Below are positions 9,916-23,130 of a DNA stretch of 64,000 nt, in pieces. The stretch spans positions 48,166,870 to 48,230,869 of the forward strand of contig NC_088784.1 in the NCBI RefSeq assembly GCF_958450345.1, read 5' to 3'. The position numbers were made by a program, and so were the translations under genes. Position 1 is the first letter of the stretch, and each line of letters starts with the position of its first letter. The stretch is from Calliphora vicina. Its lineage: Eukaryota > Arthropoda > Insecta > Diptera > Calliphoridae. The notes under the pieces are model-generated. The model had not been told where the DNA came from and ran no database searches. It saw nothing but the letters and a program-made list of their open reading frames with translations.

Positions 9916-12690
9916 CTCATGCAATCCAAATTTAAAAATAATTAGCTTCCTAGCTCTTTATGGCCTTTTAAAATTGCGCTTTATATGAAGTCGTTAAAAA
10001 CTGGGGTAATTTTGGGACATTTTGCGAAAAATGTCCGATATACCCGCATATATATCGGGTACTATTTATGCTAGCTACTTAAGTTATACCTTGTTAGAAA
10101 GCTACAATCTCATGCAATCCAAATATAAAAAAATGAGTTTCCTAGCTCTTTAGCGGCCTTTAGAATTGCGATTTATATGAAGTCGTTAAAAACTGGGGTA
10201 ATTTTGGGACATTTTTCGAAAAATGTCTGATATACCCGCATATATATCGGGTACTATTTATGCTAGCTACTTAAATTATGCCTTGTTAGAAAGCTACAAT
10301 CTCATGCAATCCAAATTTAAAAATAATTAGCTTCCTAGCTCTTTAGGGCCTTTTAAAATTTCGATTAATATGAAGTCGTTAAAAACTGGTGTAATTTTGG
10401 GACATTTTGCGAAAAATGTCCGATATACCCGCATATATATCGGGTACTATTTATGCTAGCTACTTAAGTTATACCTTGTTGGAAAGCTACAATCTCATGC
10501 AATCCAAATTTAAAAATAATTAGCTTCCTAGCTCTTTATGGCCTTTTAAAATTGCGATTTATATGAAGTCGTTAAAAACTGGGGTAATTTTGGGACATTT
10601 TTCGAAAAATGTCCGATATACCCGCATATATATCGGGTACTATTTATGCTAGCTACTTAAGTTATACCTTGTTAGAAAGCTACAACCTCATGCAATCCAA
10701 ATTTAAAAATAATTAGCTTCCTAGCTCTTTATGGCCTTTTAAAATTGCGCTTTATATGAAGTCGTTAAAAACTGGGGTAATTTTGGGACATTTTGCGAAA
10801 AATGTCCGATATACCCGCATATATATCGGGTACTATTTATGCTAGCTACTTAAGTTATACCTTGTTAGAAAGCTACAATCTCATGCAATCCAAATATAAA
10901 AAAATGAGTTTCCTAGCTCTTTAGCGGCCTTTAGAATTGCGATTTATATGAAGTCGTTAAAAACTGGGGTAATTTTGGGACATTTTTCGAAAAATGTCTG
11001 ATATACCCGCATATATATCGGGTACTATTTATGCTAGCTACTTAAATTATGCCTTGTTAGAAAGCTACAATCTCATGCAATCCAAATTTAAAAATAATTA
11101 GCTTCCTAGCTCTTTAGGGCCTTTTAAAATTTCGATTAATATGAAGTCGTTAAAAACTGGTGTAATTTTGGGACATTTTGCGAAAAATGTCCGATATACC
11201 CGCATATATATCGGGTACTATTTATGCTAGCTACTTAAGTTATACCTTGTTAGAAAGCTACAATCTCATGCAATCCAAATTTAAAAATAATTAGCTTCCT
11301 AGCTCTTTATGGCCTTTTAAAATTGCGATTTATATGAAGTCGTTAAAAACTGGGGTAATTTTGGGACATTTTTCGAAAAATGTCCGATATACCCGCATAT
11401 ATATCGGGTACTATTTATGCTAGCTACTTAAGTTATACCTTGTTAGAAAGCTACAACCTCATGCAATCCAAATTTAAAAATAATTAGCTTCCTAGCTCTT
11501 TATGGCCTTTTAAAATTGCGCTTTATATGAAGTCGTTAAAAACTGGGGTAATTTTGGGACATTTTGCGAAAAATGTCCGATATACCCGCATATATATCGG
11601 GTACTATTTATGCTAGCTACTTAAGTTATACCTTGTTAGAAAGCTACAATCTCATGCAATCCAAATATAAAAAAATGAGTTTCCTAGCTCTTTAGCGGCC
11701 TTTAGAATTGCGATTTATATGAAGTCGTTAAAAACTGGGGTAATTTTGGGACATTTTTCGAAAAATGTCTGATATACCCGCATATATATCGGGTACTATT
11801 TATGCTAGCTACTTAAATTATGCCTTGTTAGAAAGCTACAATCTCATGCAATCCAAATTTAAAAATAATTAGCTTCCTAGCTCTTTAGGGGCCTTTAGAA
11901 TTGCGATTTATATGAAGTCGTTAAAAACTGGTGTAATTTTGGGACATTTTGCGAAAAATGTCCGATATACCCGCATATATATCGGGTACTATTTATGCTA
12001 GCTACTTAAGTTATACCTTGTTAGAAAGCTACAATCTCATGCAATCCAAATATAAAAAAATGAGTTTCCTAGCTCTTTAGCGGCCTTTAGATTTGCGATT
12101 TATATGAAGTCGTTAAAAACTGGGGTAATTTTGGGACATTTTTCGAAAAATGTCCGATATACCCGCATATATATCGGGTACTATTTATGCTAGCTACTTA
12201 AGTTATACCTTGTTAGAAAGCTACAACCTCATGCAATCCAAATTTAAAAATAATTAGCTTCCTAGCTCTTTATGGCCTTTTAAAATTGCGCTTTATATGA
12301 AGTCGTTAAAAACTGGGGTAATTTTGGGACATTTTGCGAAAAATGTCCGATATACCCGCATATATATCGGGTACTATTTATGCTAGCTACTTAAGTTATA
12401 CCTTGTTAGAAAGCTACAATCTCATGCAATCCAAATATAAAAAAATGAGTTTCCTAGCTCTTTAGCGGCCTTTAGAATTGCGATTTATATGAAGTCGTTA
12501 AAAACTGGGGTAATTTTGGGACATTTTTCGAAAAATGTCTGATATACCCGCATATATATCGGGTACTATTTATGCTAGCTACTTAAATTATGCCTTGTTA
12601 GAAAGCTACAATCTCATGCAATCCAAATTTAAAAATAATTAGCTTCCTAGCTCTTTAGGGGCCTTTAGAATTGCGATTTATATGAAGTCG
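9560..12690 (+). repeat. 771-bp tetramer higher-order repeat (about four copies)
   Basis: The diagnostic ttaaattatgcc recurs at 10271, 11042, 11813 and 12583, with spacings of 771, 771 and 770 bp. Each period is four units: an A/D-like unit with aaaactggtg, an E unit, an E unit with attgcgctttatatg, and a B unit. In the third period the first two positions are replaced by an aggggcctttag unit and a B unit, so the order is not fully homogenised. A private ttgttggaaag change occurs near 10489. Confidence 0.87.
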
Positions 12691-13152
12691 TTAAAAGCTG
12701 GGGTAATTTTGGGACATTTTTCGAAAAATTTCCGATATACCTGCATATATATCGGGTACTATTTATGCTAGCTACTTAAGTTATACCTTGTTAGAAAGCT
12801 ACAATCTCATGCAATCCAAATATAAAAAAATGAGTTTCCTAGCTCTTTAGCGGCCTTTAGATTTGCGATTTATATGAAGTCGTTAAAAACTGGGGTAATT
12901 TTGGGACATTTTGCGAAAAATGTCCGATATACCCGCATATATATCGGGTACTATTTATGCTAGCTACTTAAGTTATACCTTGTTAGAAAGCTACAATCTC
13001 ATGCAATCCAAATATAAAAAAAATTAGCTTCCTAGCTCTTTAGGGCCTTTTAAAATTGCGATTTATATGAAGTCGTTAAAAACTGGTGTAATTTTGGGAC
13101 ATTTTGCGAAAAATGTCCGATATACCCGCATATATATCGGGTACTATTGATG

Positions 13153-13599
13153 CTAGCTACTTAAGTTATACCTTGTCAGAAAGCTACAATCTCATGCAAT
13201 CCAAATTTAAAAATAATTAGCTTCCTAGCTCTTTAGGGGCCTTTAGAATTGCGATTTATATGAAGTCGTTAAAAACTGGGGTAATTTTGGGATATACCCG
13301 CATATATATCGGGTACTATTTATGCTAGCTACTTAAGTTAACCTTGTTAGAAAGCTACAATCTCATGCAATCCAAATATAAAAAAAATTAGCTTCCTAGC
13401 TCTTTAGGGCCTTTTAAAATTTCGATTTATATGAAGTCGTTAAAAACTGGTGTAATTTTGGGACATTTTGCGAAAAATGTCCGATATACCCGCATATATA
13501 TCGGGTACTATTTATGCTAGCTTCTTAAGTTATACCTTGTTAGAAAGCTACAACCTCATGCAATCCAAATTTAAAAATAATTAGCTTCCTAGCTCTTTA
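13153..13599 (+). repeat. Block shared with 16842-17288 (offset 3689 bp)
   Basis: Both copies share the 21-bp palindrome-loss junction gggatatacc (13291/13292 and 16980/16981) and a private one-unit change, cttaagttaaccttg (missing 'ta'), plus gctagcttcttaag. The match begins at the gatgctag versus tatgctag difference and ends where E (atggcc) and A (aggggcc) units differ. Confidence 0.8.
13283..13311 (+). repeat. Palindrome-loss junction gggatatacc (first of 18)
   Basis: Compared with neighbours, the 21 bases between ggg and atatacc are missing, which removes almost exactly the 22-bp palindrome. The same junction (last G) is at 13291, 16980, 25358, 32357, 33100, 33658, 35172, 35730, 36861, 37604, 38162, 39484, 42893, 43636, 44194, 45132, 45690 and 47398. 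Most copies are explained by the segmental duplications listed above. Confidence 0.9.
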
Positions 13600-14709
13600 T
13601 GGCCTTTTAAAATTGCGATTTATATGAAGTCGTTAAAAACTGGGGTAATTTTGGGACATTTTGCGAAAAATGTCCGATATACCCGCATATATATCGGGTA
13701 CTATTTATGCTAGCTACTTAAGTTATACCTTGTTAGAAAGCTACAATCTCATGCAATCCAAATATAAAAAAAATTAGCTTCCTAGCTCTTTAGGGCCTTT
13801 TAAAATTTCGATTTATATGAAGTCGTTAAAAACTGGTGTAATTTTGGGACATTTTGCGAAAAATGTCCGATATACCCGCATATATATCGGGTACTATTGA
13901 TGCTAGCTACTTAAGTTATACCTTGTTAGAAAGCTACAATCTCATGCAATCCAAATTTAAAAATAGTTAGCTTCCTAGCTCTTTAGGGGCCTTTAGAATT
14001 GCGATTTATATGAAGTCGTTAAAAGCTGGGGTAATTTTGGGAAATTTTTCGAAAAATGTCCGATATACCCGCATATATATCGGGTACTATTTATGCTAGC
14101 TACTTAAGTTATACCTTGTCAGAAAGCTACAATCTCATGCAATCCAAATTTAAAAATAATTAGCTTCCTAGGTCTTTAGAATTGCGATTTATATGAAGTC
14201 GTTAAAAACTGGGGTAATTTTGGGACATTTTTCGAAAAATGTCCGATATACCCGCATATATATCGGGTACTATTTATGCTAGCTACTTAAGTTATACCTT
14301 GTTAGAAAGCAACAATCTCATGCAATCCAAATTTAGCTCTAGCTCTTTAGCGGCCTTTAGAATTGCGATTTATATGAAGTCGTTAAAAACTGGGGTAATT
14401 TTGGGACATTTTGCGAAAAATGTCCGATATACCCGCATATATATCGGGTACTGTTTATGCAAGCTACTTAAGTTATACCTTGTTAGAAAGCTACAATCTC
14501 ATGCAATCCAAATATAAAAAAAATTAGCTTCCTAGCTCTTTAGGGCCTTTTAAAATTGCGATTTATATGAAGTCGTTAAAAACTGGTGTAATTTTGGGAC
14601 ATTTTGCGAAAAATGTCCGATATACCCGCATATATATCGGGTACTATTGATGCTAGCTACTTAAGTTATACCTTGTTAGAAAGCTACAATCTCATGCAAT
14701 CCAAATTTA
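13401..14709 (+). repeat. 2008-bp offset duplication, copy 1
   Basis: This 1309-bp block matches 15409-16717. Shared marks include aaaatagttagc, the F+C pair, agctctttagcggcc within a short C unit, actgtttatgcaagc and the gatgctag unit. The pairing stops where copy 1 reads tttaaaaataattag and copy 2 reads tttagctctagc. Confidence 0.85.
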
Positions 14710-15241
14710 AAAATAATTAGCTTCCTAGCTCTTTAGGGGCCTTTAGAATTGCGATTTATATGAAGTCGTTAAAAGCTGGGGTAATTTTGGGAAATTTTTC
14801 GAAAAATGTCCGATATACCCGCATATATATCGGGTACTATTTATGCTAGCTACTTAAGTTATACCTTGTCAGAAAGCTACAATCTCATGCAATTCAAATT
14901 TAAAAATAATTAGCTTTCTAGGTCTTTAGAATTGCGATTTATATGAAGTCGTTAAAAACTGGGGTAATTTTGGGACATTTTTCGAAAAATGTCCGATATA
15001 CCCGCATATATATCGGGTACTATTTATGCTAGCTACTTAAGTTATACCTTGTTAGAAAGCAACAATATCATGCAATCCAAATTTAGCTCTAGCTCTTTAT
15101 GGCCTTTTAAAATTGCGATTTATATGAAGTCGTTAAAATCTGGGGTAATTTTGGGACATTTTGCGAAAAATTTCCGATATACCCGCATATATATCGGGTA
15201 CTATTTATGCTAGCTACTTAAGTTATACCTTGTTAGAAAGC
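14693..15241 (+). repeat. Block shared with 17246-17794 (offset 2553 bp)
   Basis: Both copies carry the private tagctttctaggtc change, gcaattcaaa, and aacaatatcatg in the short class C unit. In the left copy the class C unit is followed by a second direct copy of itself (181 bp later); in the right copy a class E unit follows. This suggests the extra 181-bp unit arose after or at the duplication. Confidence 0.82.
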
Positions 15242-15408
15242 AACAATATCATGCAATCCAAATTTAGCTCTAGCTCTTTATGGCCTTTTAAAATTGCGAT
15301 TTATATGAAGTCGTTAAAATCTGGGGTAATTTTGGGACATTTTGCGAAAAATTTCCGATATACCCGCATATATATCGGGTACTATTTATGCTAGCTACTT
15401 AAGTTATA

Positions 15409-16717
15409 TCTTTAGGGCCTTTTAAAATTTCGATTTATATGAAGTCGTTAAAAACTGGTGTAATTTTGGGACATTTTGCGAAAAATGTCCGATATACCCG
15501 CATATATATCGGGTACTATTTATGCTAGCTTCTTAAGTTATACCTTGTTAGAAAGCTACAACCTCATGCAATCCAAATTTAAAAATAATTAGCTTCCTAG
15601 CTCTTTATGGCCTTTTAAAATTGCGATTTATATGAAGTCGTTAAAAACTGGGGTAATTTTGGGACATTTTGCGAAAAATGTCCGATATACCCGCATATAT
15701 ATCGGGTACTATTTATGCTAGCTACTTAAGTTATACCTTGTTAGAAAGCTACAATCTCATGCAATCCAAATATAAAAAAAATTAGCTTCCTAGCTCTTTA
15801 GGGCCTTTTAAAATTTCGATTTATATGAAGTCGTTAAAAACTGGTGTAATTTTGGGACATTTTGCGAAAAATGTCCGATATACCCGCATATATATCGGGT
15901 ACTATTGATGCTAGCTACTTAAGTTATACCTTGTTAGAAAGCTACAATCTCATGCAATCCAAATTTAAAAATAGTTAGCTTCCTAGCTCTTTAGGGGCCT
16001 TTAGAATTGCGATTTATATGAAGTCGTTAAAAGCTGGGGTAATTTTGGGAAATTTTTCGAAAAATGTCCGATATACCCGCATATATATCGGGTACTATTT
16101 ATGCTAGCTACTTAAGTTATACCTTGTCAGAAAGCTACAATCTCATGCAATCCAAATTTAAAAATAATTAGCTTCCTAGGTCTTTAGAATTGCGATTTAT
16201 ATGAAGTCGTTAAAAACTGGGGTAATTTTGGGACATTTTTCGAAAAATGTCCGATATACCCGCATATATATCGGGTACTATTTATGCTAGCTACTTAAGT
16301 TATACCTTGTTAGAAAGCAACAATCTCATGCAATCCAAATTTAGCTCTAGCTCTTTAGCGGCCTTTAGAATTGCGATTTATATGAAGTCGTTAAAAACTG
16401 GGGTAATTTTGGGACATTTTGCGAAAAATGTCCGATATACCCGCATATATATCGGGTACTGTTTATGCAAGCTACTTAAGTTATACCTTGTTAGAAAGCT
16501 ACAATCTCATGCAATCCAAATATAAAAAAAATTAGCTTCCTAGCTCTTTAGGGCCTTTTAAAATTGCGATTTATATGAAGTCGTTAAAAACTGGTGTAAT
16601 TTTGGGACATTTTGCGAAAAATGTCCGATATACCCGCATATATATCGGGTACTATTGATGCTAGCTACTTAAGTTATACCTTGTTAGAAAGCTACAATCT
16701 CATGCAATCCAAATTTA
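15409..16717 (+). repeat. 2008-bp offset duplication, copy 2
   Basis: Partner of 13401-14709. Its left edge is an abrupt join, agttata followed by tctttagggcc near 15408, which skips about half a unit. This marks the recombination point that inserted the copy next to the tandem 181-bp class C pair. Confidence 0.85.
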
Positions 16718-18400
16718 GCTCTAGCTCTTTAGCGGCCTTTAGAATTGCGATTTATATGAAGTCGTTAAAAGCTGGGGTAATTTTGGGAAATTTTTCGAAA
16801 AATGTCCGATATACCCGCATATATATCGGGTACTATTTATGCTAGCTACTTAAGTTATACCTTGTCAGAAAGCTACAATCTCATGCAATCCAAATTTAAA
16901 AATAATTAGCTTCCTAGCTCTTTAGGGGCCTTTAGAATTGCGATTTATATGAAGTCGTTAAAAACTGGGGTAATTTTGGGATATACCCGCATATATATCG
17001 GGTACTATTTATGCTAGCTACTTAAGTTAACCTTGTTAGAAAGCTACAATCTCATGCAATCCAAATATAAAAAAAATTAGCTTCCTAGCTCTTTAGGGCC
17101 TTTTAAAATTTCGATTTATATGAAGTCGTTAAAAACTGGTGTAATTTTGGGACATTTTGCGAAAAATGTCCGATATACCCGCATATATATCGGGTACTAT
17201 TTATGCTAGCTTCTTAAGTTATACCTTGTTAGAAAGCTACAACCTCATGCAATCCAAATTTAAAAATAATTAGCTTCCTAGCTCTTTAGGGGCCTTTAGA
17301 ATTGCGATTTATATGAAGTCGTTAAAAGCTGGGGTAATTTTGGGAAATTTTTCGAAAAATGTCCGATATACCCGCATATATATCGGGTACTATTTATGCT
17401 AGCTACTTAAGTTATACCTTGTCAGAAAGCTACAATCTCATGCAATTCAAATTTAAAAATAATTAGCTTTCTAGGTCTTTAGAATTGCGATTTATATGAA
17501 GTCGTTAAAAACTGGGGTAATTTTGGGACATTTTTCGAAAAATGTCCGATATACCCGCATATATATCGGGTACTATTTATGCTAGCTACTTAAGTTATAC
17601 CTTGTTAGAAAGCAACAATATCATGCAATCCAAATTTAGCTCTAGCTCTTTATGGCCTTTTAAAATTGCGATTTATATGAAGTCGTTAAAATCTGGGGTA
17701 ATTTTGGGACATTTTGCGAAAAATTTCCGATATACCCGCATATATATCGGGTACTATTTATGCTAGCTACTTAAGTTATACCTTGTTAGAAAGCTACAAT
17801 CTCATGCAATCCAAATTTAAAAATAATTAGCTTCCTAGCTCTTTATGGCCTTTTAAAATTGCGATTTATATGAAGTCGTTAAAATCTGGGGTAATTTTGG
17901 GACATTTTGCGAAAAATTTCCGATATACCCGCATATATATCGGGTACTATTAATGCTAGCTACTTAAGTTATACCTTGTTAGAAAGCTACAATCTCATGC
18001 AATCCAAATTTAAAAATAATTAGCTTCCTAGCTCTTTATGGCCTTTTAAAATTGCGATTTATATGAAGTCGTTAAAAACTGGGGTAATTTTGGGACATTT
18101 TTCGAAAAATTTCCGATATACCTGCATATATATCGGGCACTATTTATGCTAGCTACTTAACTTATACCTTGTTAGAAAGCTACAATCCCATGCAATCCAA
18201 ATATATAGAAAAATGAGTTTCCTAGCTCTTTAGCGGCCTTTAGAATTGCGATTTATATGAAGTCGTTAAAAACTGGGGTAATTTTGGGACATTTTTCGAA
18301 AAATGTCTGATATACCCGCATATATACCGGGTACTATTTATGCTAGCTACTTAAATTATACCTTGTTAGAAAGCTACAATCTCATGCAATCCAAATTTAA

Positions 18401-19876
18401 GTTATACCTTGTTAGAAAGCTACAATCTCATGCAATCCAAATATAAAAAACTGAGTTTCCTAGCTCTTTAGCGGCCTTTAGAATTGCGATTTATATGAAG
18501 TCGTTAAAAACTGGGGTAATTTTGTGACATTATTCGAAAAATGTCCGATATACCCGCATATATATCGGGTACTATTTATGCTAGCTACTTAAGTTATACC
18601 TTGTTAGAAAGCTACAATCTCATGCTGGGGTAATTTTGGGACATTTTGCGAAAAATGTCCGATATACCCGCATATATATCGGGTACTATTTATGCTAGCT
18701 ACTTAAGTTATACCTTGTTAGAAAGCTACAACCTCATGCAATCCAAATTTAAAAATAATTAGCTTCCTAGCTCTTTATGGCCTTTTAAAATTGCGATTTA
18801 TATGAAGTCGTTAAAAACTGGGGTAATTTTGGGACATTTTGCGAAAAATGTCCGATATACCCGCATATATATCGGGTACTATTTATGCTAGCTACGTAAG
18901 TTATACCTTGTTAGAAAGCTACAATCTCATGCAATCCAAATATAAAAAAAATTAGCTTCCTAGCTCTTTAGGGCCTTTTAAAATTGCGATTTATATGAAG
19001 TCGTTAAAAACTGGTGTAATTTTGGGACATTTTGCGAAAAATGTCCGATATACCCGCATATATATCGGGTACTATTGATGCTAGCTACTTAAGTTATACC
19101 TTGTTAGAAAGCTACAATCTCATGCAATCCAAATTTAAGTTATACCTTGTTAGAAAGCTACAATCTCATGCAATCCAAATATAAAAAACTGAGTTTCCTA
19201 GCTCTTTAGCGGCCTTTAGAATTGCGATTTATATGAAGTCGTTAAAAACTGGGGTAATTTTGTGACATTATTCGAAAAATGTCCGATATACCCGCATATA
19301 TATCGGGTACTATTTATGCTAGCTACTTAAGTTATACCTTGTTAGAAAGCTACAATCTCATGCTGGGGTAATTTTGGGACATTTTGCGAAAAATGTTCGA
19401 TATACCCGCGTATATATCGGGTACTATTTATGCTAGCTACTTAAGTTATACCTTGTTAGAAAGCTACAACCTCATGCAATCCAAATTTAAAAATAATTAG
19501 CTTCCTAGCTCTTTATGGCCTTTTAAAATTGCGATTTATATGAAGTCGTTAAAAACTGGGGTAATTTTGGGACATTTTGCGAAAAATGTCCGATATACCC
19601 GCATATATATCGGGTACTATTTATGCTAGCTACGTAAGTTATACCTTGTTAGAAAGCTACAATCTCATGCAATCCAAATATAAAAAAAAATTAGCTTCCT
19701 AGCTCTTTAGGGCCTTTTCAAATTGCGATTTATATGAAGTCGTTAAAAACTGGTGTAATTTTGGGACATTTTGCGAAAAATGTCCGATATACCCGCATAT
19801 ATATCGGGTACTATTGATGCTAGCTACTTAAGTTATACCTTGTTAGAAAGCTACAATCTCATGCAATCCAAATTTA
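18401..19876 (+). repeat. 738-bp tandem duplication with a shared half-unit deletion
   Basis: Copies are 18401-19138 and 19139-19876. Both carry gacattattcg (18531 and 19269), the deletion junction ctcatgctggggtaa (18623 and 19361), which removes the variable half of a unit, and gctagctacgtaag. The second copy has one extra A in an A run and private changes (gttcgat, gcgtatat, cttttcaaatt). Confidence 0.87.
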
Positions 19877-22080
19877 AAAATAATTAGCTTCCTAGCTCTT
19901 TAGGGGCCTTTAGAATTGCGATTTATATGAAGTCGTTAAAAGCTGGGGTAATTTTGGGAAATTTTGCGAAAAATGTCCGATATACCCGCATATATATCGG
20001 GTACTATTTATGCTAGCTACTTAAGTTATACCTTGTCAGAAAGCTACAATCTCATGCAATCCAAATTTAAAAATAATTAGCTTCCTAGGTCTTTAGGGGC
20101 CTTTAGAATTGCGATTTATATGAAGTCGTTAAAAACTGGGGTAATTTTGGGACATTTTTCGAAAAATGTCCGATATACCCGCATATATATCGGGTACTAT
20201 TTATGCTAGCTACTTAAGTTATACCTTGTTAGAAAGCAACAATCTCATGCAATCCAAATTTAGCTCTAGCTCTTTATGGCCTTTTAAAATTGCGATTTAT
20301 ATGAAGTCGTTAAAAGCTGGGGTAATTTTGGGAAATTTTTCGAAAAATGTCCGATATACCCGCATATATATCGGGTACTATTTATGCTAGCTACTTAAGT
20401 TATACCTTGTTAGAAAGCTACAATCTCATGCAATCCAAATTTAAAAATAATTAGCTTCCTAGCTCTTTAGGGGCCTTTAGAATTGCGATTTATATGAAGT
20501 CGTTAAAAGCTGGGGTAATTTTGGGAAATTTTTCGAAAAATGTCCGATATACCCGCATATATATCGGGTACTATTTATGCTAGCTACTTAAGTTATACCT
20601 TGTTAGAAAGCTACAATCTCATGCAATTCAAATTTAAAAATAATTAGCTTCCTAGGTCTTTAGAATTGCGATTTATATGAAGTCGTTAAAAACTGGGGTA
20701 ATTTTGGGACATTTTTCGAAAAATGTCCGATATACCCGCATATATATCGGGTACTATTTATGCTAGCTACTTAAGTTATACCTTGTTAGAAAGCAACAAT
20801 CTCATGCAATCCAAATTTAGCTCTAGCTCTTTATGGCCTTTTAAAATTGCGATTTATATGAAGTCGTTAAAATCTGGGGTAATTTTGGGACATTTTGCGA
20901 AAAATTTCCGATATACCCGCATATATATCGGGTACTATTTATGCTAGCTACTTAAATTATACCTTGTTAGAAAGCTACAATCTCATGCAATCCAAATTTA
21001 AGTTATACCTTGTTAGAAAGCTACAATCTCATGCAATCCAAATATAAAAAACTGAGTTTCCTAGCTCTTTAGCGGCCTTTAGAATTGCGATTTATATGAA
21101 GTCGTTAAAAACTGGGGTAATTTTGGGACATTTTTCGAAAAATGTCTGATATACCCGCATATATACCGGGTACTATTTATGCTAGCTACTTAAATTATAC
21201 CTTGTTAGAAAGCTACAATCTCATGCAATCCAAATTTAAGTTATACCTTGTTAGAAAGCTACAATCTCATGCAATCCAAATTTAAGTTATACCTTGTTAG
21301 AAAGCTACAATCCCATGCAATCCAAATATATAGAAAAATGAGTTTCCTAGCTCTTTAGCGGCCTTTAGAATTGCGATTTATATGAAGTCGTTAAAAACTG
21401 GGGTAATTTTGGGACATTTTTCGAAAAATGTCTGATATACCCGCATATATACCGGGTACTATTTATGCTAGCTACTTAAATTATACCTTGTTAGAAAGCT
21501 ACAATCTCATGCAATCCAAATTTAAGTTATACCTTGTTAGAAAGCTACAATCTCATGCAATCCAAATATAAAAAACTGAGTTTCCTAGCTCTTTAGCGGC
21601 CTTTAGAATTGCGATTTATATGAAGTCGTTAAAAACTGGGGTAATTTTGTGACATTTTTCGAAAAATGTCCGATATACCCGCATATATATCGGGTACTAT
21701 TTAAGCTAGCTACTTAAGTTATACCTTGTTAGAAAGCTACAACCTCATGCAATCCAAATTTAGAAAGGTACAATCTCATGCAATCCAAATATAAAAAAAA
21801 ATTAGCTTCCTAGCTCTTTAGGGCCTTTTAAAATTTCGATTAATATGAAGTCGTTAAAAACTGGTGTAATTTTGGGACATTTTGCGAAAAATTAGCTACA
21901 ATCTCATGCAATCCAAATTTAAAAATAATTAGCTTCCTAGCTCTTTAGGGGCCTTTAGAATTGCGATTTATATGAAGTCGTTAAAAGCTGGGGTAATTTT
22001 GGGACATTTTTCGAAAAATTTCCGATATACCTGCATATATATCGGGTACTATTTATGCTAGCTACTTAAGTTATACCTTG
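19877..22080 (+). repeat. Mixed satellite units with class C and H cassettes
   Basis: Contains ordinary A and F units, short C units at about 20.17 and 20.72 kb, then a cluster of partially duplicated units (20956-21571), the 31-bp partial duplication near 21762 and the gaaaaattagctac junction near 21890. The order from 21.3 kb onward (H marks, 46-bp duplication, 31-bp duplication, junction) parallels 5.3-6.3 kb, so it is another copy of that cassette with rearrangements. Confidence 0.8.
21194..21331 (+). repeat. 46-bp sub-repeat in three tandem copies
   Basis: The stretch from attatacc through gcaatccaaatttaa occurs three times at 21194, 21240 and 21286, exactly 46 bp apart. Elsewhere the same stretch is present twice (second copies at 5631, 7954, 8769, 18401, 19139, 21002, 21526, 27650, 50284, 55819, 59251 and 60754). 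This is the only triplicate I found. It is a minisatellite arising inside the larger satellite. Confidence 0.9.
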
Positions 22081-23130
22081 TTAGAAAGGTACAATCTCAT
22101 GCAATGCAAATATAAAAAAAAATTAGCTTCCTAGCTCTTTAGGGCCTTTTAAAATTTCGATTAATATGAAGTCGTTAAAAACTGGTGTAATTTTGGGACA
22201 TTTTGCGAAAAATGTCCGATATACCCGCATATATATCGGGTACTATTTATGCTAGCTACTTAAGTTATACCTTGTTAGAAAGCTACAATCTCATGCAATC
22301 CAAGTTTAAAAATAATTAGCTTCCTAGCTCTTTATGGCCTTTTAAAATTGCGATTTATATGAAGTCGTTAAAAACTGGGGTAATTTTGGGACATTTTTCG
22401 AAAAATGTCCGATATACCCGCATATATATCGGGTACTATTTATGCTAGCTACTTAAGTTATACCTTGTTAGAAAGCCACAACCTCATGCAATCCAAATTT
22501 AAAAATAATTAGCTTCCTAGCTCTTTATGGCCTTTTAAAATTGCGCTTTATATGAAGTCGTTAAAAACTGGGGTAATTTTGGGACATTTTTCGAAAAATG
22601 TCCGATATACCCGCATATATATCGGGTACTATTTATGCTAGCTACTTAAGTTATACCTTGTTAGAAAGCTACAATCTCATGCAATCCAAATATAAAAAAA
22701 TGAGTTTCCTAGCTCTTTAGCGGCCTTTAGAATTGCGATTTATATGAAGTCGTTAAAAACTGGGGTAATTTTGGGACATTTTTCGAAAAATGTCTGATAT
22801 ACCCGCATATATATCGGGTACTATTTATGTTAGCTACTTAAATTATGCCTTGTTAGAAAGCTACAATCTCATGCAATCCAAATTTAAAAATAATTAGCTT
22901 CCTAGCTCTTTAGGGGCCTTTAGAATTGCGATTTATATGAAGTCGTTAAAAGCTGGGGTAATTTTGGGACATTTTTCGAAAAATTTCCGATATACCTGCA
23001 TATATATCGGGTACTATTTATGCTAGCTACTTAAGTTATACCTTGTTAGAAAGCTACAATCTCATGCAATCCAAATATAAAAAAATGAGTTTCCTAGCTC
23101 TTTAGCGGCCTTTAGAATTGCGATTTATAT
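22081..23130 (+). repeat. 1625-bp offset duplication, copy 1
   Basis: Matches 23706-24755, with the order agaaaggtac unit, E, E with attgcgctttatatg, B, A with ttaaattatgcc (22838 and 24463), A, B. Private changes in this copy are ccaagttt, agaaagccac and tatgttagc. It ends at the junction atttatatttatattagc near 23131. Confidence 0.83.
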
